NCBI GenBank assembly: GCA_905214425.1
Contig: CAJMLY010000017.1
Location: 1 to 45,311, forward strand
Length of the DNA stretch: 45,311 nucleotides
From: an uncultured bacterium
GTDB taxonomy: Bacteria > Actinomycetota > Coriobacteriia > Coriobacteriales > Coriobacteriaceae
Direction: 5' to 3'
A program made the translations under genes and the position numbers. Positions 27,371 to 34,955 of the stretch are shown here, piece after piece. Every line of letters starts with the position of its first letter. The first letter of the stretch is position 1. The notes under the pieces were generated by a model, which saw nothing but the letters and a program-made list of their open reading frames with translations, searched no databases and was not told the origin of the DNA.

Positions 27371-28309
27371 ATGAGCAAGGTTTACACGTCCATCGATCAG
27401 CTTATCGGCCACACCCCGCTCCTGGAGCTCACCCACTTTGAGGCCGATGAGGACCTCAAGGCCCGCGTGCTCGTCAAGCTGGAATACTTCAACCCCGCCG
27501 GGTCCGTTAAAGACCGCATCGCCAAGAACATGATTGACGAGGCCGAGAAGGCAGGCAAGCTCGTGCGCGGCGGTGACTACACCATCATCGAGCCCACGAG
27601 CGGCAACACCGGCGTCGGCATCGCCTCGGTGGCGGCGGCTCGCGGCTACAAGGTGATCATCACCATGCCCGAGACCATGTCCGTCGAGCGCCGCAAGCTG
27701 ATGCAGGCATACGGTGCGCAACTCGTGCTCACCGACGGCTCCAAGGGCATGAAGGGCGCTATCGCCAAGGCCGAGGAGCTGCAGAAGGAGACGCCCAACA
27801 GCATTATCGCCGGCCAGTTTGTGAACCCCGCCAACCCCGCCATCCACAAGGCCACGACCGGCCCCGAGATCTGGGATGACACCGACGGCAAGGTCGACAT
27901 CTTCGTCGCCGGCGTCGGCACCGGCGGTACTGTGACCGGCGTGGGCGAGTTCCTCAAGGAGCAGAACCCCGAGATTCAGGTCGTCGCCGTCGAGCCCGCC
28001 ACCTCCCCGGTGCTCTCCAAGGGCCAGGCCGGCCCGCACAAGATCCAGGGTATTGGTGCCGGCTTTGTGCCCGACGTACTCGACACCCAGATCTATGACG
28101 AGATCATCCCCGTCGAGAACGACGACGCCTTTGCCACCGGCCGCGCCGTGGGCCACAAGGAGGGCGTGCTCGTGGGCATTTCGTCCGGCGCCGCCGTGTG
28201 GGCCGCGCTGCAGCTGGCCAAGCGCCCCGAGAACGAGGGCAAGACCATCGTGGCGCTGCTCGCCGATACCGGTGAGCGCTACCTGTCCACGGCGCTCTTC
28301 CAGGACTAG
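27371..28309 (+). CDS. cysK: Cysteine synthase A (O-acetylserine sulfhydrylase)
   Basis: A PLP enzyme that makes cysteine from O-acetylserine and sulfide, 312 residues. The PLP lysine is in NPAGSVKDRIA (~45). The substrate loop is PTSGNTGVG (~77). The phosphate-binding loop is GVGTGGTVTGVG (~180), and the pyridine-N Ser motif is ISSGAAVWAAL (~274). The C-terminus ends in FQD; the usual Ile tail that docks CysE is missing. RBS TTTGGAGG. It stands divergent to the Rrf2 regulator and upstream of mnmA. Confidence 0.97.
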   Translation: MSKVYTSIDQLIGHTPLLELTHFEADEDLKARVLVKLEYFNPAGSVKDRIAKNMIDEAEKAGKLVRGGDYTIIEPTSGNTGVGIASVAAARGYKVIITMPETMSVERRKLMQAYGAQLVLTDGSKGMKGAIAKAEELQKETPNSIIAGQFVNPANPAIHKATTGPEIWDDTDGKVDIFVAGVGTGGTVTGVGEFLKEQNPEIQVVAVEPATSPVLSKGQAGPHKIQGIGAGFVPDVLDTQIYDEIIPVENDDAFATGRAVGHKEGVLVGISSGAAVWAALQLAKRPENEGKTIVALLADTGERYLSTALFQD

Positions 28310-28407
28310 GGCCTGTCGCCCATAGGTTGAGCCCAGGACAAACCGGTCTCCTCTCTCCTGGCAGCCTGAGCCCATCCCATCAGGGTGTCCCACGAGACGT
28401 CCGAACT

Positions 28408-28416
28408 TGCTACAAT
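28408..28416 (+). promoter_or_regulatory. Extended -10 promoter for mnmA
   Basis: TGCTACAAT is an extended -10 element (TG-N-TACAAT). Initiation is expected near 28423, which is inside the 5' arm of the terminator hairpin at 28421-28459. No good -35 is visible. Confidence 0.45.
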
Positions 28417-28420
28417 GTCT

Positions 28421-28459
28421 GCGGCGCGGAACCAGCCTCCCGCGCCGCTTTTCTTTTTT
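28421..28459 (+). terminator. Rho-independent terminator between cysK and mnmA
   Basis: A perfect 9-bp GC stem (GCGGCGCGG / CCGCGCCGC) with a 10-nt loop is followed by TTTTCTTTTTT. It ends 29 nt before the mnmA ATG. It should stop cysK read-through. It could also attenuate transcripts of mnmA's own promoter. Confidence 0.85.
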
Positions 28460-28488
28460 GGCCACATGCCACCAAGGAGAACCTCCCC

Positions 28489-29589
28489 ATGCACAACAAG
28501 CGCGTGCTCGTCGCCATGAGCGGCGGCGTCGATTCCAGCGTGACCGCCTATCTGCTCAAGCGCCAGGGCTACGAATGCGTTGGTGCCACCATGCGCCTCA
28601 CCTGCCCCGCGCCCGATCCTGCAACGGGTATGAGCAAAGTCGATCGCGACATCGCCGATGCAAAGGCGGTCGCCGAGCGCCTGGGGATGCCCCACCATGT
28701 GCTCGACCTGCAGCAGACCTTCGACCGCAATGTTATCGAGCGCTTCGTGACCGCCTATCAGGAGGGGCTGACGCCCAACCCATGCATCATCTGCAACCGC
28801 CATATTAAGTTTGGCGCGCTGCTCGATGCGGCGCTGGATATGGGCTGCGACTACATCGCCACAGGTCACTACGCCAAAACGAGCCAGGCGTCCGACGGAA
28901 CCTGGCAACTGCATCGCGGCGAGGACCCTAAAAAGGACCAGAGCTACTTTTTGTATTCACTCACGCAAGAGCGTCTGGCACGCACGATCTTTCCGCTGGC
29001 CGGGCTGGACAAAGAGCGCGACGTGCGCCGCATTGCCGCCGAGCAGGGCTTCATAAACGCCAAGAAGGCCGAGAGCGAGGATATCTGCTTTATCGCGGAC
29101 GGCGACTACGCGGGCTATATCGAGCGCCGCTGCGGACATGCCGCCGAGCCGGGCGATATTGTATGGCGCGACGGCAGCGTGGTCGGACGCCATAACGGCG
29201 CGTTGCGCTATACCATCGGCCAGCGCAAGGGCTTGGGCGTCGCGATGGCGCATCCCGTGTACGTAACGGGCGTCGACACCGCCGACAACATTGTGCATCT
29301 GGGCGAGGCCGAGGACCTGACGGCCACAGCGCTCACGGCCAACGACTGGATCTGGAGCGCCCCTGCCGACCGCATGGAGGCGGAGCTCGACGCCGGCGGC
29401 ATTCGCGTAGGTGCCAAGTACCGCTACCGTCAGAAAGACCAGGCAGCGACCCTTACGCATGACGAAGGCGGTCAAATGCTGCTAACTTTTGACGAGCCGC
29501 AGCGAGCCATCGCCCCCGGCCAAGCCGTTGTAATCTACCGCGGCGACATCGTCCTCGGCGGTGGCACCGTTACGGCAGCCATCAGGTAG
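28489..29589 (+). CDS. mnmA: tRNA-specific 2-thiouridylase MnmA
   Basis: Adds sulfur to U34 of tRNA-Lys/Glu/Gln, using ATP and a persulfide relayed from a cysteine desulfurase. At 366 residues it has the usual length. The PP-loop is VAMSGGVDSSVTAYLL at residues 8-23. The catalytic Cys pair is in TPNPCIICNRHIKF (~98) and ESEDICFIADGDY (~198). GRHNGALRYTIGQRKGLGVA and a C-terminal beta-barrel follow. The ATG at 28489 has AAGGAG upstream; longer in-frame starts run through the terminator and are rejected. Its place after cysK links cysteine supply with tRNA thiolation. Confidence 0.97.
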   Translation: MHNKRVLVAMSGGVDSSVTAYLLKRQGYECVGATMRLTCPAPDPATGMSKVDRDIADAKAVAERLGMPHHVLDLQQTFDRNVIERFVTAYQEGLTPNPCIICNRHIKFGALLDAALDMGCDYIATGHYAKTSQASDGTWQLHRGEDPKKDQSYFLYSLTQERLARTIFPLAGLDKERDVRRIAAEQGFINAKKAESEDICFIADGDYAGYIERRCGHAAEPGDIVWRDGSVVGRHNGALRYTIGQRKGLGVAMAHPVYVTGVDTADNIVHLGEAEDLTATALTANDWIWSAPADRMEAELDAGGIRVGAKYRYRQKDQAATLTHDEGGQMLLTFDEPQRAIAPGQAVVIYRGDIVLGGGTVTAAIR

Positions 29590-29597
29590 CCGCGGGA

Positions 29598-30971
29598 TTA
29601 TCGCCGCACGTGTCGAAGTACCTCAACAGCGGCACTAACCTCGATTACGCGACGCTCGAGGCCGCGGCGAATGGCCTCGAGTCGACCCTCCGCCGTCGCC
29701 CATTCGCTCTGCGAAAGAATCTCGATCGCCTCATCAACAAATCCGTTGAGCCGCGATGAATCGAACCAATCGAGCGAGTCGGCAAGCGACAGCTGGACGA
29801 AAGGGTCGGGCCCAAACGGCTTAGCGGAAAACCCAAACTCCCCAGCTGCGAGCACGGCAGTTGGCACGTTGTACCACAGGCAGTTGCCGCTATCGAACAG
29901 CGGAGCAGGTTTTATCTCCAGGGTGTCGACATTGCGGATGATGCCGAAGTTTCGCCAATGGCGGTCGCTGTTGGCCAAAAGGGCATCGCAGACAATCATC
30001 TGCGACATAGACCTTCTCACAGCGGCCTCATCGACACCATGCTTGCCGAGGTAGCAACAGTATCGATCGTATGTCGAGTTTCCCCGCTGGCTACCAAGTG
30101 CGCCCTTAACGTAAACAGCCGGAACATATTCCTCGCGGCCGTCAAGAAAATCCTCGCACAGGCACACGGGGCCATCGAACATGCGCTCAACCGTGTAAGG
30201 AACAAACTCGCCCTCCGACAGCAAGCGACGATGTAGAGCCGTTGCAACCGCCTCGTTAAAGGGACGCTGATCGTCCACGCCGCATCCCTTGACCAGAACG
30301 CGAATGCCGTTTCGGATCATCCACGATTTAGGGAGCTCGCCCTCGGACGTGTTATCCGGATTTTTAAGACCGATGCCTTCCAGCCAACCCGAACGCTCTT
30401 CGGGCGCCGATCGCTCAAAATCATTCTCGAAGTAATTGAGGTTTCGCCATTCGAGCCCGTCGCATTCTGCCGGCCGCAGCCAATAGCAATCCGAAAGCGA
30501 GAGGCCCAGGCACTGAACCGGCACCTCAACGCCGTTGACAATCCCCAGCTCGCGGTAGCGCGAGACAAGCCCAGGGCGAACATCGGGCACCAACCGATGC
30601 CCCCACCACGCGTTGAGCTCCCGCTTATTCACCGTTGGAGAAGAGCTCGAGCATGTGCCAAACGGCATTCGTTGTGCATCGAGGACCTCGGCGATTTCGA
30701 AGGGAAACTCGCGCGTCGGATCAAACGAAACACGCGCAACCTCGTAATCGGCGGACATCAGCGTAAACTTGCGTCCCACATCGGCTGCAGGACGGCGCCC
30801 TCGTTTGCGGACCTTTTGATAGGCGATCGCAGAATTGTACTCGACCATCTTCCGACCGCCCACAATATCGCACACAAGTGTCCCCGATGCGGCAAGTTGC
30901 GATATGCGAGCTTTCGTAACGCCCAACAGACGGGCGGCATCACCCATAGATAAGTACTCAGATGTATTCAT
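29598..30971 (-). CDS. HipA-like kinase with fused N-terminal helix-turn-helix
   Basis: A 457-residue protein. Residues 6-45 are a MerR/excisionase-like HTH (MGDAARLLGVTKARISQLAA, then a VVGGRKMVEY-type wing). The C-terminal part resembles the HipA kinase fold. NSDRHWRNFGIIRN (~334) matches the HipA catalytic DRHxxN, and APLFDSGNCLWYN (~357) supplies the metal-binding Asp. VKGCGVDDQRPFNEAVATAL resembles the ATP-binding and substrate region. In classic HipBA the HTH is a separate HipB protein; here both are one chain and no hipB neighbour exists. It may be a stand-alone regulator-kinase. Codon usage is less GC-biased than neighbours, and the upstream region is AT-rich, which suggests acquisition. 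The ATG at 30971 has a weak ribosome site. Confidence 0.65.
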   Translation of the reverse strand: MNTSEYLSMGDAARLLGVTKARISQLAASGTLVCDIVGGRKMVEYNSAIAYQKVRKRGRRPAADVGRKFTLMSADYEVARVSFDPTREFPFEIAEVLDAQRMPFGTCSSSSPTVNKRELNAWWGHRLVPDVRPGLVSRYRELGIVNGVEVPVQCLGLSLSDCYWLRPAECDGLEWRNLNYFENDFERSAPEERSGWLEGIGLKNPDNTSEGELPKSWMIRNGIRVLVKGCGVDDQRPFNEAVATALHRRLLSEGEFVPYTVERMFDGPVCLCEDFLDGREEYVPAVYVKGALGSQRGNSTYDRYCCYLGKHGVDEAAVRRSMSQMIVCDALLANSDRHWRNFGIIRNVDTLEIKPAPLFDSGNCLWYNVPTAVLAAGEFGFSAKPFGPDPFVQLSLADSLDWFDSSRLNGFVDEAIEILSQSEWATAEGRLEAIRRGLERRVIEVSAAVEVLRHVRR

Positions 30972-30987
30972 ATGCTGCAGTACCTCG

Positions 30988-31012
30988 TTAAGTAATTTAC
31001 GCGTTTAGTTAA
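30988..31012. promoter_or_regulatory. Imperfect inverted repeat upstream of the HTH-HipA gene
   Basis: TTAAGTAA (30988-30995) and TTAGTTAA (31005-31012) form an 8-bp inverted repeat with one mismatch in an AT-rich promoter region, 17 nt before the start codon. It is a plausible autoregulatory operator for the fused HTH (inference). Confidence 0.4.
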
Positions 31013-31050
31013 TAGATTACATACATCATAATACTAAACATCCTAAAGCG

Positions 31051-31076
31051 AAAAAAGGCCCGAGAAATCGGGCCTT
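31051..31076 (-). terminator. Rho-independent terminator after the M42 peptidase gene
   Basis: Minus strand: a perfect 9-bp stem (AAGGCCCGA / TCGGGCCTT) with a 4-nt loop runs into TTTTTTCGC. It lies 34 nt past the stop codon. Confidence 0.88.
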
Positions 31077-31109
31077 AGCGATTGGTCAGCCAAGTCGCAA
31101 GCTGCTCCC

Positions 31110-32153
31110 CTAGCGCTGAACGTAGGCGCGAACCAGTTCAAAGGTGTTGCGCACGCCGTCGATGTGGCTGCGCTCGTAGTTGTGGCTCGCGTACACGCCG
31201 GGGCCGATCAGACCGTGACGGATGTCGTAGCCGGCAGAAAGCGTGGCCTCGACGTCCGAGCCGTAATGCGGGTACACGTCGATGGCGTAATCGAGCTCGA
31301 GCTCGCGCGCGATGTTGGACAGCGTGGTCACCAGGTCGTAGTTGTAGGGGCCACCCGAATCCTTGGCGCAAATCGAAACCATGCGCTCGGTGCAGCCCAG
31401 GTCGTCACCCACGCAGCCCATGTCCACGCTGATCATCTCGCGCGTGTCAGCCGGCACAAAGGCACCGCCGTGGCCGACCTCCTCGTACACCGTAAAGAGC
31501 AGCGAAACCTTGCGCGAAAGGGTCACCTCGCCGTCGGCGACGGCGCGGGCCAAACCCAGCAGAATCGACGCCGACAGCTTGTCATCCAGGAAGCGGCTCT
31601 TAATGTAGCCGCTCTCCGTCACCGTGGTACGCGGATCCATAGCGATGATGTCGCCGGTCTGAATGCCCAGTTCAAGCACATCGTCCTTGCTGTCGACATT
31701 CTCATCGAGCAGGATTTCCATATTCTTCTCGATGGTCTTGACCGGCTCGTCGGCCACGTGCGCCGAAGGCTCGGTATTGAGGACCACGCCCGTGTACACA
31801 TTGCCGTCACGCGTGTAGACGGTGCAGTTCTCGCCATCGGCCGTAGACCACTGGTGCCCACCGAGCGTCGTGGGACGCAGGCGGCCATTGTCCTTAATGG
31901 AGCGCACCATGGCGCCCAGGGTGTCGACATGGCTCGCCAACACAAGCGGCTCGCCCTCGCCGCCAAGCTCGACCAGCATGTTGCCCTTATTGGAACGCTC
32001 GGGGCCAAAGCCCATATCGCGCAACGTTTCCATCAGATAATCAGTCGCCGCACGGGTATAGCCGGTAGGCGAAGCAATAGAAGTCAGCGTCTTAAGCTGT
32101 CCCGCGATATAGGAGAGCGTCTCCTCTAGAGAAGCATCGATATTGGAACCCAT
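31110..32153 (-). CDS. M42 family metallopeptidase (deblocking aminopeptidase-like)
   Basis: A 347-residue cytoplasmic di-metal aminopeptidase, probably a large self-compartmentalising oligomer by family knowledge. Metal and catalytic residues are all visible: SHVDTLG (His), FLDDKLSAS (bridging Asp), YEEVGHGG (catalytic and metal Glu), SVDMG (Asp), and ASHNYERSH near the C-terminus (His). The PDZ-like insertion lies between about 70 and 165. The start is the ATG at 32153, because GGAAGG is 6 nt upstream. An ATG 6 nt earlier abuts that site and is unlikely. The intergenic element at 32289-32598 lies upstream. Confidence 0.9.
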   Translation of the reverse strand: MGSNIDASLEETLSYIAGQLKTLTSIASPTGYTRAATDYLMETLRDMGFGPERSNKGNMLVELGGEGEPLVLASHVDTLGAMVRSIKDNGRLRPTTLGGHQWSTADGENCTVYTRDGNVYTGVVLNTEPSAHVADEPVKTIEKNMEILLDENVDSKDDVLELGIQTGDIIAMDPRTTVTESGYIKSRFLDDKLSASILLGLARAVADGEVTLSRKVSLLFTVYEEVGHGGAFVPADTREMISVDMGCVGDDLGCTERMVSICAKDSGGPYNYDLVTTLSNIARELELDYAIDVYPHYGSDVEATLSAGYDIRHGLIGPGVYASHNYERSHIDGVRNTFELVRAYVQR

Positions 32154-32288
32154 ATGCATCCTTCCAAATAAAACTAAGACCGAATCCCGATTTTAACCGT
32201 TCTACACGTGCAATGCCCTAGAAGCCGAGCCACCTCCAGACGTCCTCGCGCCGATTTTGCGCACGCGCACGGTTTAAAATCCGAATTG

Positions 32289-32598
32289 TGCATAAAGCTT
32301 TTCGATTTCTGCATAAATATAGGGCATCTTTTTGCTTCGTCTCAGGGTACCCTACCTTGGACCGTGCAAAAAACGGAGTATTCTGCACCGCGGCCCCCAA
32401 CGGCCCCATCACAAACGACAAAACGACGCGGCTACAGCAAGGTTGCAGGTCGTCGCAAAGCAGAAACTGCAGCGACAACCCCTCCAGTCATCGATAGTCC
32501 GTCCGCAATGGCTGTCGATGGGCGCCTGCGGACCACTACGGCCCATTCACAACGCTATGCATTTTTCAGAGTCTGCTGAATACTCCCAAAAATGCACG
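32289..32598 (+). ncRNA. Candidate structured RNA element, copy 1
   Basis: Intergenic and non-coding by inspection. Two TGCATAA boxes 21 bp apart (32289, 32310) and a GTACCC block lead into the structure. Closing helix: CGTGCA (32363-32368) with TGCACG (32593-32598), then GGAGTATTC-TGCA (32375-32387) with TGCTGAATACTCC (32574-32586), separated by A-rich strands AAAAAC and CAAAAA. Inside are a CCGCG/CGCGG helix (32388-32392 / 32427-32431) and a hairpin GTCGC-aaa-GCAG-AAA-CTGC-a-GCGAC (32452-32476). A second copy at 39936-40245 keeps the landmark positions with compensatory changes. The plus strand is preferred because unpaired segments are A-rich there. A repeat element with terminal inverted repeats is the alternative. 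Confidence 0.5.
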
Positions 32599-32672
32599 CT
32601 GGGAAGTGCACCACCTATCCGCAGCGGGCGGTATGCCTTGGCTTTACCCATCTCGGGGCATCGACGCGGCAC

Positions 32673-32704
32673 AAAAAGCCCCGCCGCGCGTAGCGCGGCG
32701 GGGC
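32673..32704 (-). terminator. Rho-independent terminator after fucO
   Basis: Minus strand: an 11-bp GC stem (GCCCCGCCGCG / CGCGGCGGGGC) with a 5-nt loop, then TTTTTGTG. It lies 54 nt past the fucO stop codon. Confidence 0.88.
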
Positions 32705-32757
32705 CAGCGGCAAGTCAAAAGACTATATGCCTACGGGCGAAGGACCACCAAACGAGA

Positions 32758-33924
32758 CTAGGCAGCCGGGCAGATCTTCTTGAAGAGCTCGATGACGTCG
32801 TCGAGCGTCGCCTCGCGCGGGTTGCCCGGGAAGCAGGCGTCGGCCATGGCGTCCTTGGCCAGGACCTCGATCTCGTCGGCCTTCATGGCCTCGCAGACGT
32901 GCGGGATGTTCACGTCGGCGGAGAGCTGCTTAACGGCGGCAATGGCAGCATCGGCAGCCTCGTCGGTGCTCATACCCGTGGTGTCAACGCCCATGGCGAC
33001 GGCAACCTTGGCCAGGCGCTCGGCGCAAACCGGCTTGTTGAACTCCATGGCGATCGGCAGCAGCATGGCGCAAGCGACACCGTGCGGGGTGTCGTAGTGA
33101 GCGGACAGGGTGTGAGCCATGGCGTGGTCGATGCCCAGGCCAACGTTGGAGAAGCCCATGCCAGCGACATACTGACCAAGAGCCATGCCCTCACGGCCGG
33201 AGCCGGGCTTGCCGGACTTGGCCTCGGCGACAGAGTCGCGCAGGTTCTCGCTGATCAGCTTAATGGCCTCAAAGTGGAACATGTCGGAGAGCTCCCAAGC
33301 ACCCTTGGTGGTGTAGCCCTCGATGGCGTGGGTCAGAGCGTCCATGCCAGTGGAGGCGGTCAGGCCGGCGGGCATGGAGGCCATCATGTCGGGGTCGACG
33401 ACGGCGACCTCGGGGGCGTCGTTGGTGTCAACGCACACGAACTTGCGGACCTTCTCGGGGTCGGTGATGACGTAGTTGATGGTCACCTCGGCGGCGGTAC
33501 CGGCGGTCGTCGGCACGGCGATGGTGAACACGGCGTGGTTCTTAGTCGGAGCAACGCCCTCGAGGCTGCGGACATCAGCGAACTCGGGGTTGTTGATGAT
33601 GATGCCGATAGCCTTGGCGGTGTCCATGGAGGAGCCGCCACCAATGGTCACGATAGCGTCAGCCTCGGCGGCCTTGAAGGCCTCGACGCCGTCCTTGACG
33701 TTCTGGATAGTGGGGTTGGGCTTGATCTCGGAGTAGAGGCTCCAAGCGATGCCGGCGGCGTCGAGCTCGTCGGTCACCTTAGCGGTAACGCCAAACTTGA
33801 CCAGATCGGGGTCGGAGCAGACGAAGATCTTCTTGTAGCCGCGACGCTGGAGCTCGCCGGGGATCTCCTTGATGGCGCCGGAACCATGGTAAGAAATGGT
33901 GTTGAGAACGAAACGATTAGCCAT
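32758..33924 (-). CDS. fucO: Lactaldehyde reductase / iron-containing alcohol dehydrogenase
   Basis: A 388-residue group III Fe-dependent dehydrogenase that reduces L-lactaldehyde to 1,2-propanediol with NADH, the fermentative end of fucose/rhamnose use. Strong FucO-like blocks include NPEFADVRSLEGVAPT, PTTAGTAAEVTINYVITD and LGQYVAGMGFSNVGLG. The nucleotide loop is GGGSSMDTAKAIG. Metal ligands sit in TGMDALTHAIEGY (Asp, His) and DHAMAHTLSAHYDTPHG (two His). The start at 33924 has GGAGG upstream. No other fucose genes are nearby, so it is a stand-alone gene with its own promoter and terminator. Other alcohol substrates are possible. Confidence 0.88.
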   Translation of the reverse strand: MANRFVLNTISYHGSGAIKEIPGELQRRGYKKIFVCSDPDLVKFGVTAKVTDELDAAGIAWSLYSEIKPNPTIQNVKDGVEAFKAAEADAIVTIGGGSSMDTAKAIGIIINNPEFADVRSLEGVAPTKNHAVFTIAVPTTAGTAAEVTINYVITDPEKVRKFVCVDTNDAPEVAVVDPDMMASMPAGLTASTGMDALTHAIEGYTTKGAWELSDMFHFEAIKLISENLRDSVAEAKSGKPGSGREGMALGQYVAGMGFSNVGLGIDHAMAHTLSAHYDTPHGVACAMLLPIAMEFNKPVCAERLAKVAVAMGVDTTGMSTDEAADAAIAAVKQLSADVNIPHVCEAMKADEIEVLAKDAMADACFPGNPREATLDDVIELFKKICPAA

Positions 33925-33966
33925 TGATAGCCTCCTATCGTGCGCGGGGCACCCGTTACGCCCCGC

Positions 33967-33972
33967 ACTATA
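33967..33972 (-). promoter_or_regulatory. Candidate fucO -10 element
   Basis: Minus-strand TATAGT lies 43 nt upstream of the fucO ATG, with only a weak -35 in the TTTCAAAA stretch. The poor -35 fits an activated promoter (inference). Confidence 0.4.
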
Positions 33973-34024
33973 AGTCCCATCCTAACGCTTTTGAAACAAA
34001 AAACACGTGAGAACGTCAAATAGT

Positions 34025-34038
34025 TTAAAGCGCTTCAA
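34025..34038. promoter_or_regulatory. LacI/CcpA-type operator upstream of fucO
   Basis: TTAAAGCGCTTCAA is a near-perfect 14-bp palindrome with a central CG, the shape of a LacI-family or cre site. It lies about 60-75 bp upstream of the predicted fucO start of transcription. The bases from 33973 to 34155 otherwise show no gene. Confidence 0.45.
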
Positions 34039-34155
34039 CATACTAACGGGGCCTTAGCCCTTCCCTACCGACAGCAGCGAAGGCTAGATTCTAGGAGCAA
34101 TCGCCCAAAGAATACAACCGACTCAGTCTATAAATTGTTTCTGTTTTAGCAATAT

Positions 34156-34347
34156 ATGTTTGACAATACGTTTATAAAAAGATACTTTGTAATGAATAAC
34201 ATGCATGCAGCAAATAACGTCATTCATTTTGTTAGAAATTGCCCATGCGGTTATTGCAGCTGCATCTACTGCAACGTACAGCGTAATTCTCCGCACGAAG
34301 CAGAAGACGGTTCCAATTCGATCGAGGCGATGACACATGGTGGCTAG
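34156..34347 (+). CDS. Possible small Cys-rich ORF upstream of the LURP-one gene
   Basis: A 63-codon frame contains CPCGYCSCIYC, a dense cysteine motif that could bind metal, and overlaps the next start by 11 nt. No ribosome site precedes its ATG (34156), the codons are AT-rich like the surrounding islet, and no family is recognised. It may be chance in low-GC DNA. The overlap geometry is the only support for translational coupling. Confidence 0.2.
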   Translation: MFDNTFIKRYFVMNNMHAANNVIHFVRNCPCGYCSCIYCNVQRNSPHEAEDGSNSIEAMTHGG

Positions 34348-34876
34348 TGGTCCTAAATCGAGCAAGACAGCTCCAAACGAATATCAAATCTCAATTGAAG
34401 GTAACCCTTATCCGCATACTCTGGCTCTCATCAACCCAGCGGGAGACAACCTCAACATCAAAAAACATGGGTTCACGGGTCCACTAGGACAGCTATTGAG
34501 TCTTAAATATACCGTTTATGACGATGCAAATGAAAAACTCTTCACTGTCGTCGACGGTGGTTTTAGCAACATGCCCAGGGTTGCGCTCATCATCGAACAC
34601 GAGGAAGTTGCGGTGTTTGATTATGGCCTAAACAGACTTGAGATGAAGTGCGTAACGAACATACCGAATTACACAATTAAAGGTAACTTCCTATTTGGAG
34701 ATTACGATATATTCAGCCAACGGGAAGTGAAACTATCTTCAGTTATCGTCCTTCAATGTGATAAACAATCGTGCTTTAGCATACAGGTTTTGGATAAAGC
34801 CGAATTAGCCGCTGCAATTGGAATACCTACAGCCATTGCCCTTCTTAGGGCTCGGATTGAAGAGCATCTCGAATAA
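34337..34876 (+). CDS. LURP-one-related (LOR) family protein
   Basis: A 179-residue protein with the tubby-like LOR beta-barrel pattern of B. subtilis YxjI. A first strand-rich half (LLSLKYTVYDDANEKLFTVV, then MPRVALIIEHEEVAVFDYG) precedes IPNYTIKGNFLFGDYDIFS, and the end carries the alternating strand and the hydrophobic helix IGIPTAIALLRARI. Such proteins are soluble and their bacterial role is unknown; the plant namesake is defence-linked. Identification is by pattern, not by catalytic motif. The ATG at 34337 has GAGG 9 nt upstream. Base composition is clearly more AT-rich than in flanking genes, suggesting recent transfer. Confidence 0.55.
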   Translation: MVASGPKSSKTAPNEYQISIEGNPYPHTLALINPAGDNLNIKKHGFTGPLGQLLSLKYTVYDDANEKLFTVVDGGFSNMPRVALIIEHEEVAVFDYGLNRLEMKCVTNIPNYTIKGNFLFGDYDIFSQREVKLSSVIVLQCDKQSCFSIQVLDKAELAAAIGIPTAIALLRARIEEHLE

Positions 34877-34890
34877 ATCGCAAAAAGCAG

Positions 34891-34947
34891 TTCGTAACAA
34901 CATTCAGGAGCTAGATAGTTTTTCTGGCTCCTGAATGTTGTTACGAA
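34891..34947. repeat. 21-bp perfect inverted repeat (long hairpin)
   Basis: Arms 34891-34911 and 34927-34947 (starting TTCGTAACAACATTC) are exact inverted copies around a 15-nt loop that contains GTTTTT. It lies between two converging genes. On the minus strand CTGCTTTTTG follows the stem after 4 nt, so it may end yoaK transcription. The length and perfection are more than a terminator needs. Confidence 0.8.
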
Positions 34948-34955
34948 AATGCACC

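Noticed and set aside
32218..32478. Minus-strand frames in both copies of the repeated element (shared NTPxFARSKxGY-like peptide)
   Set aside because: Similarity is no greater than expected from the DNA identity, their N-termini are unrelated, there is no ribosome site, and stem conservation explains the sequence better.
32332..33927. Plus-strand open frame running from the RNA-like element through fucO in antisense
   Set aside because: Gly/Val/Asp repeats are the shadow of fucO codons. The left part falls in the structured element.
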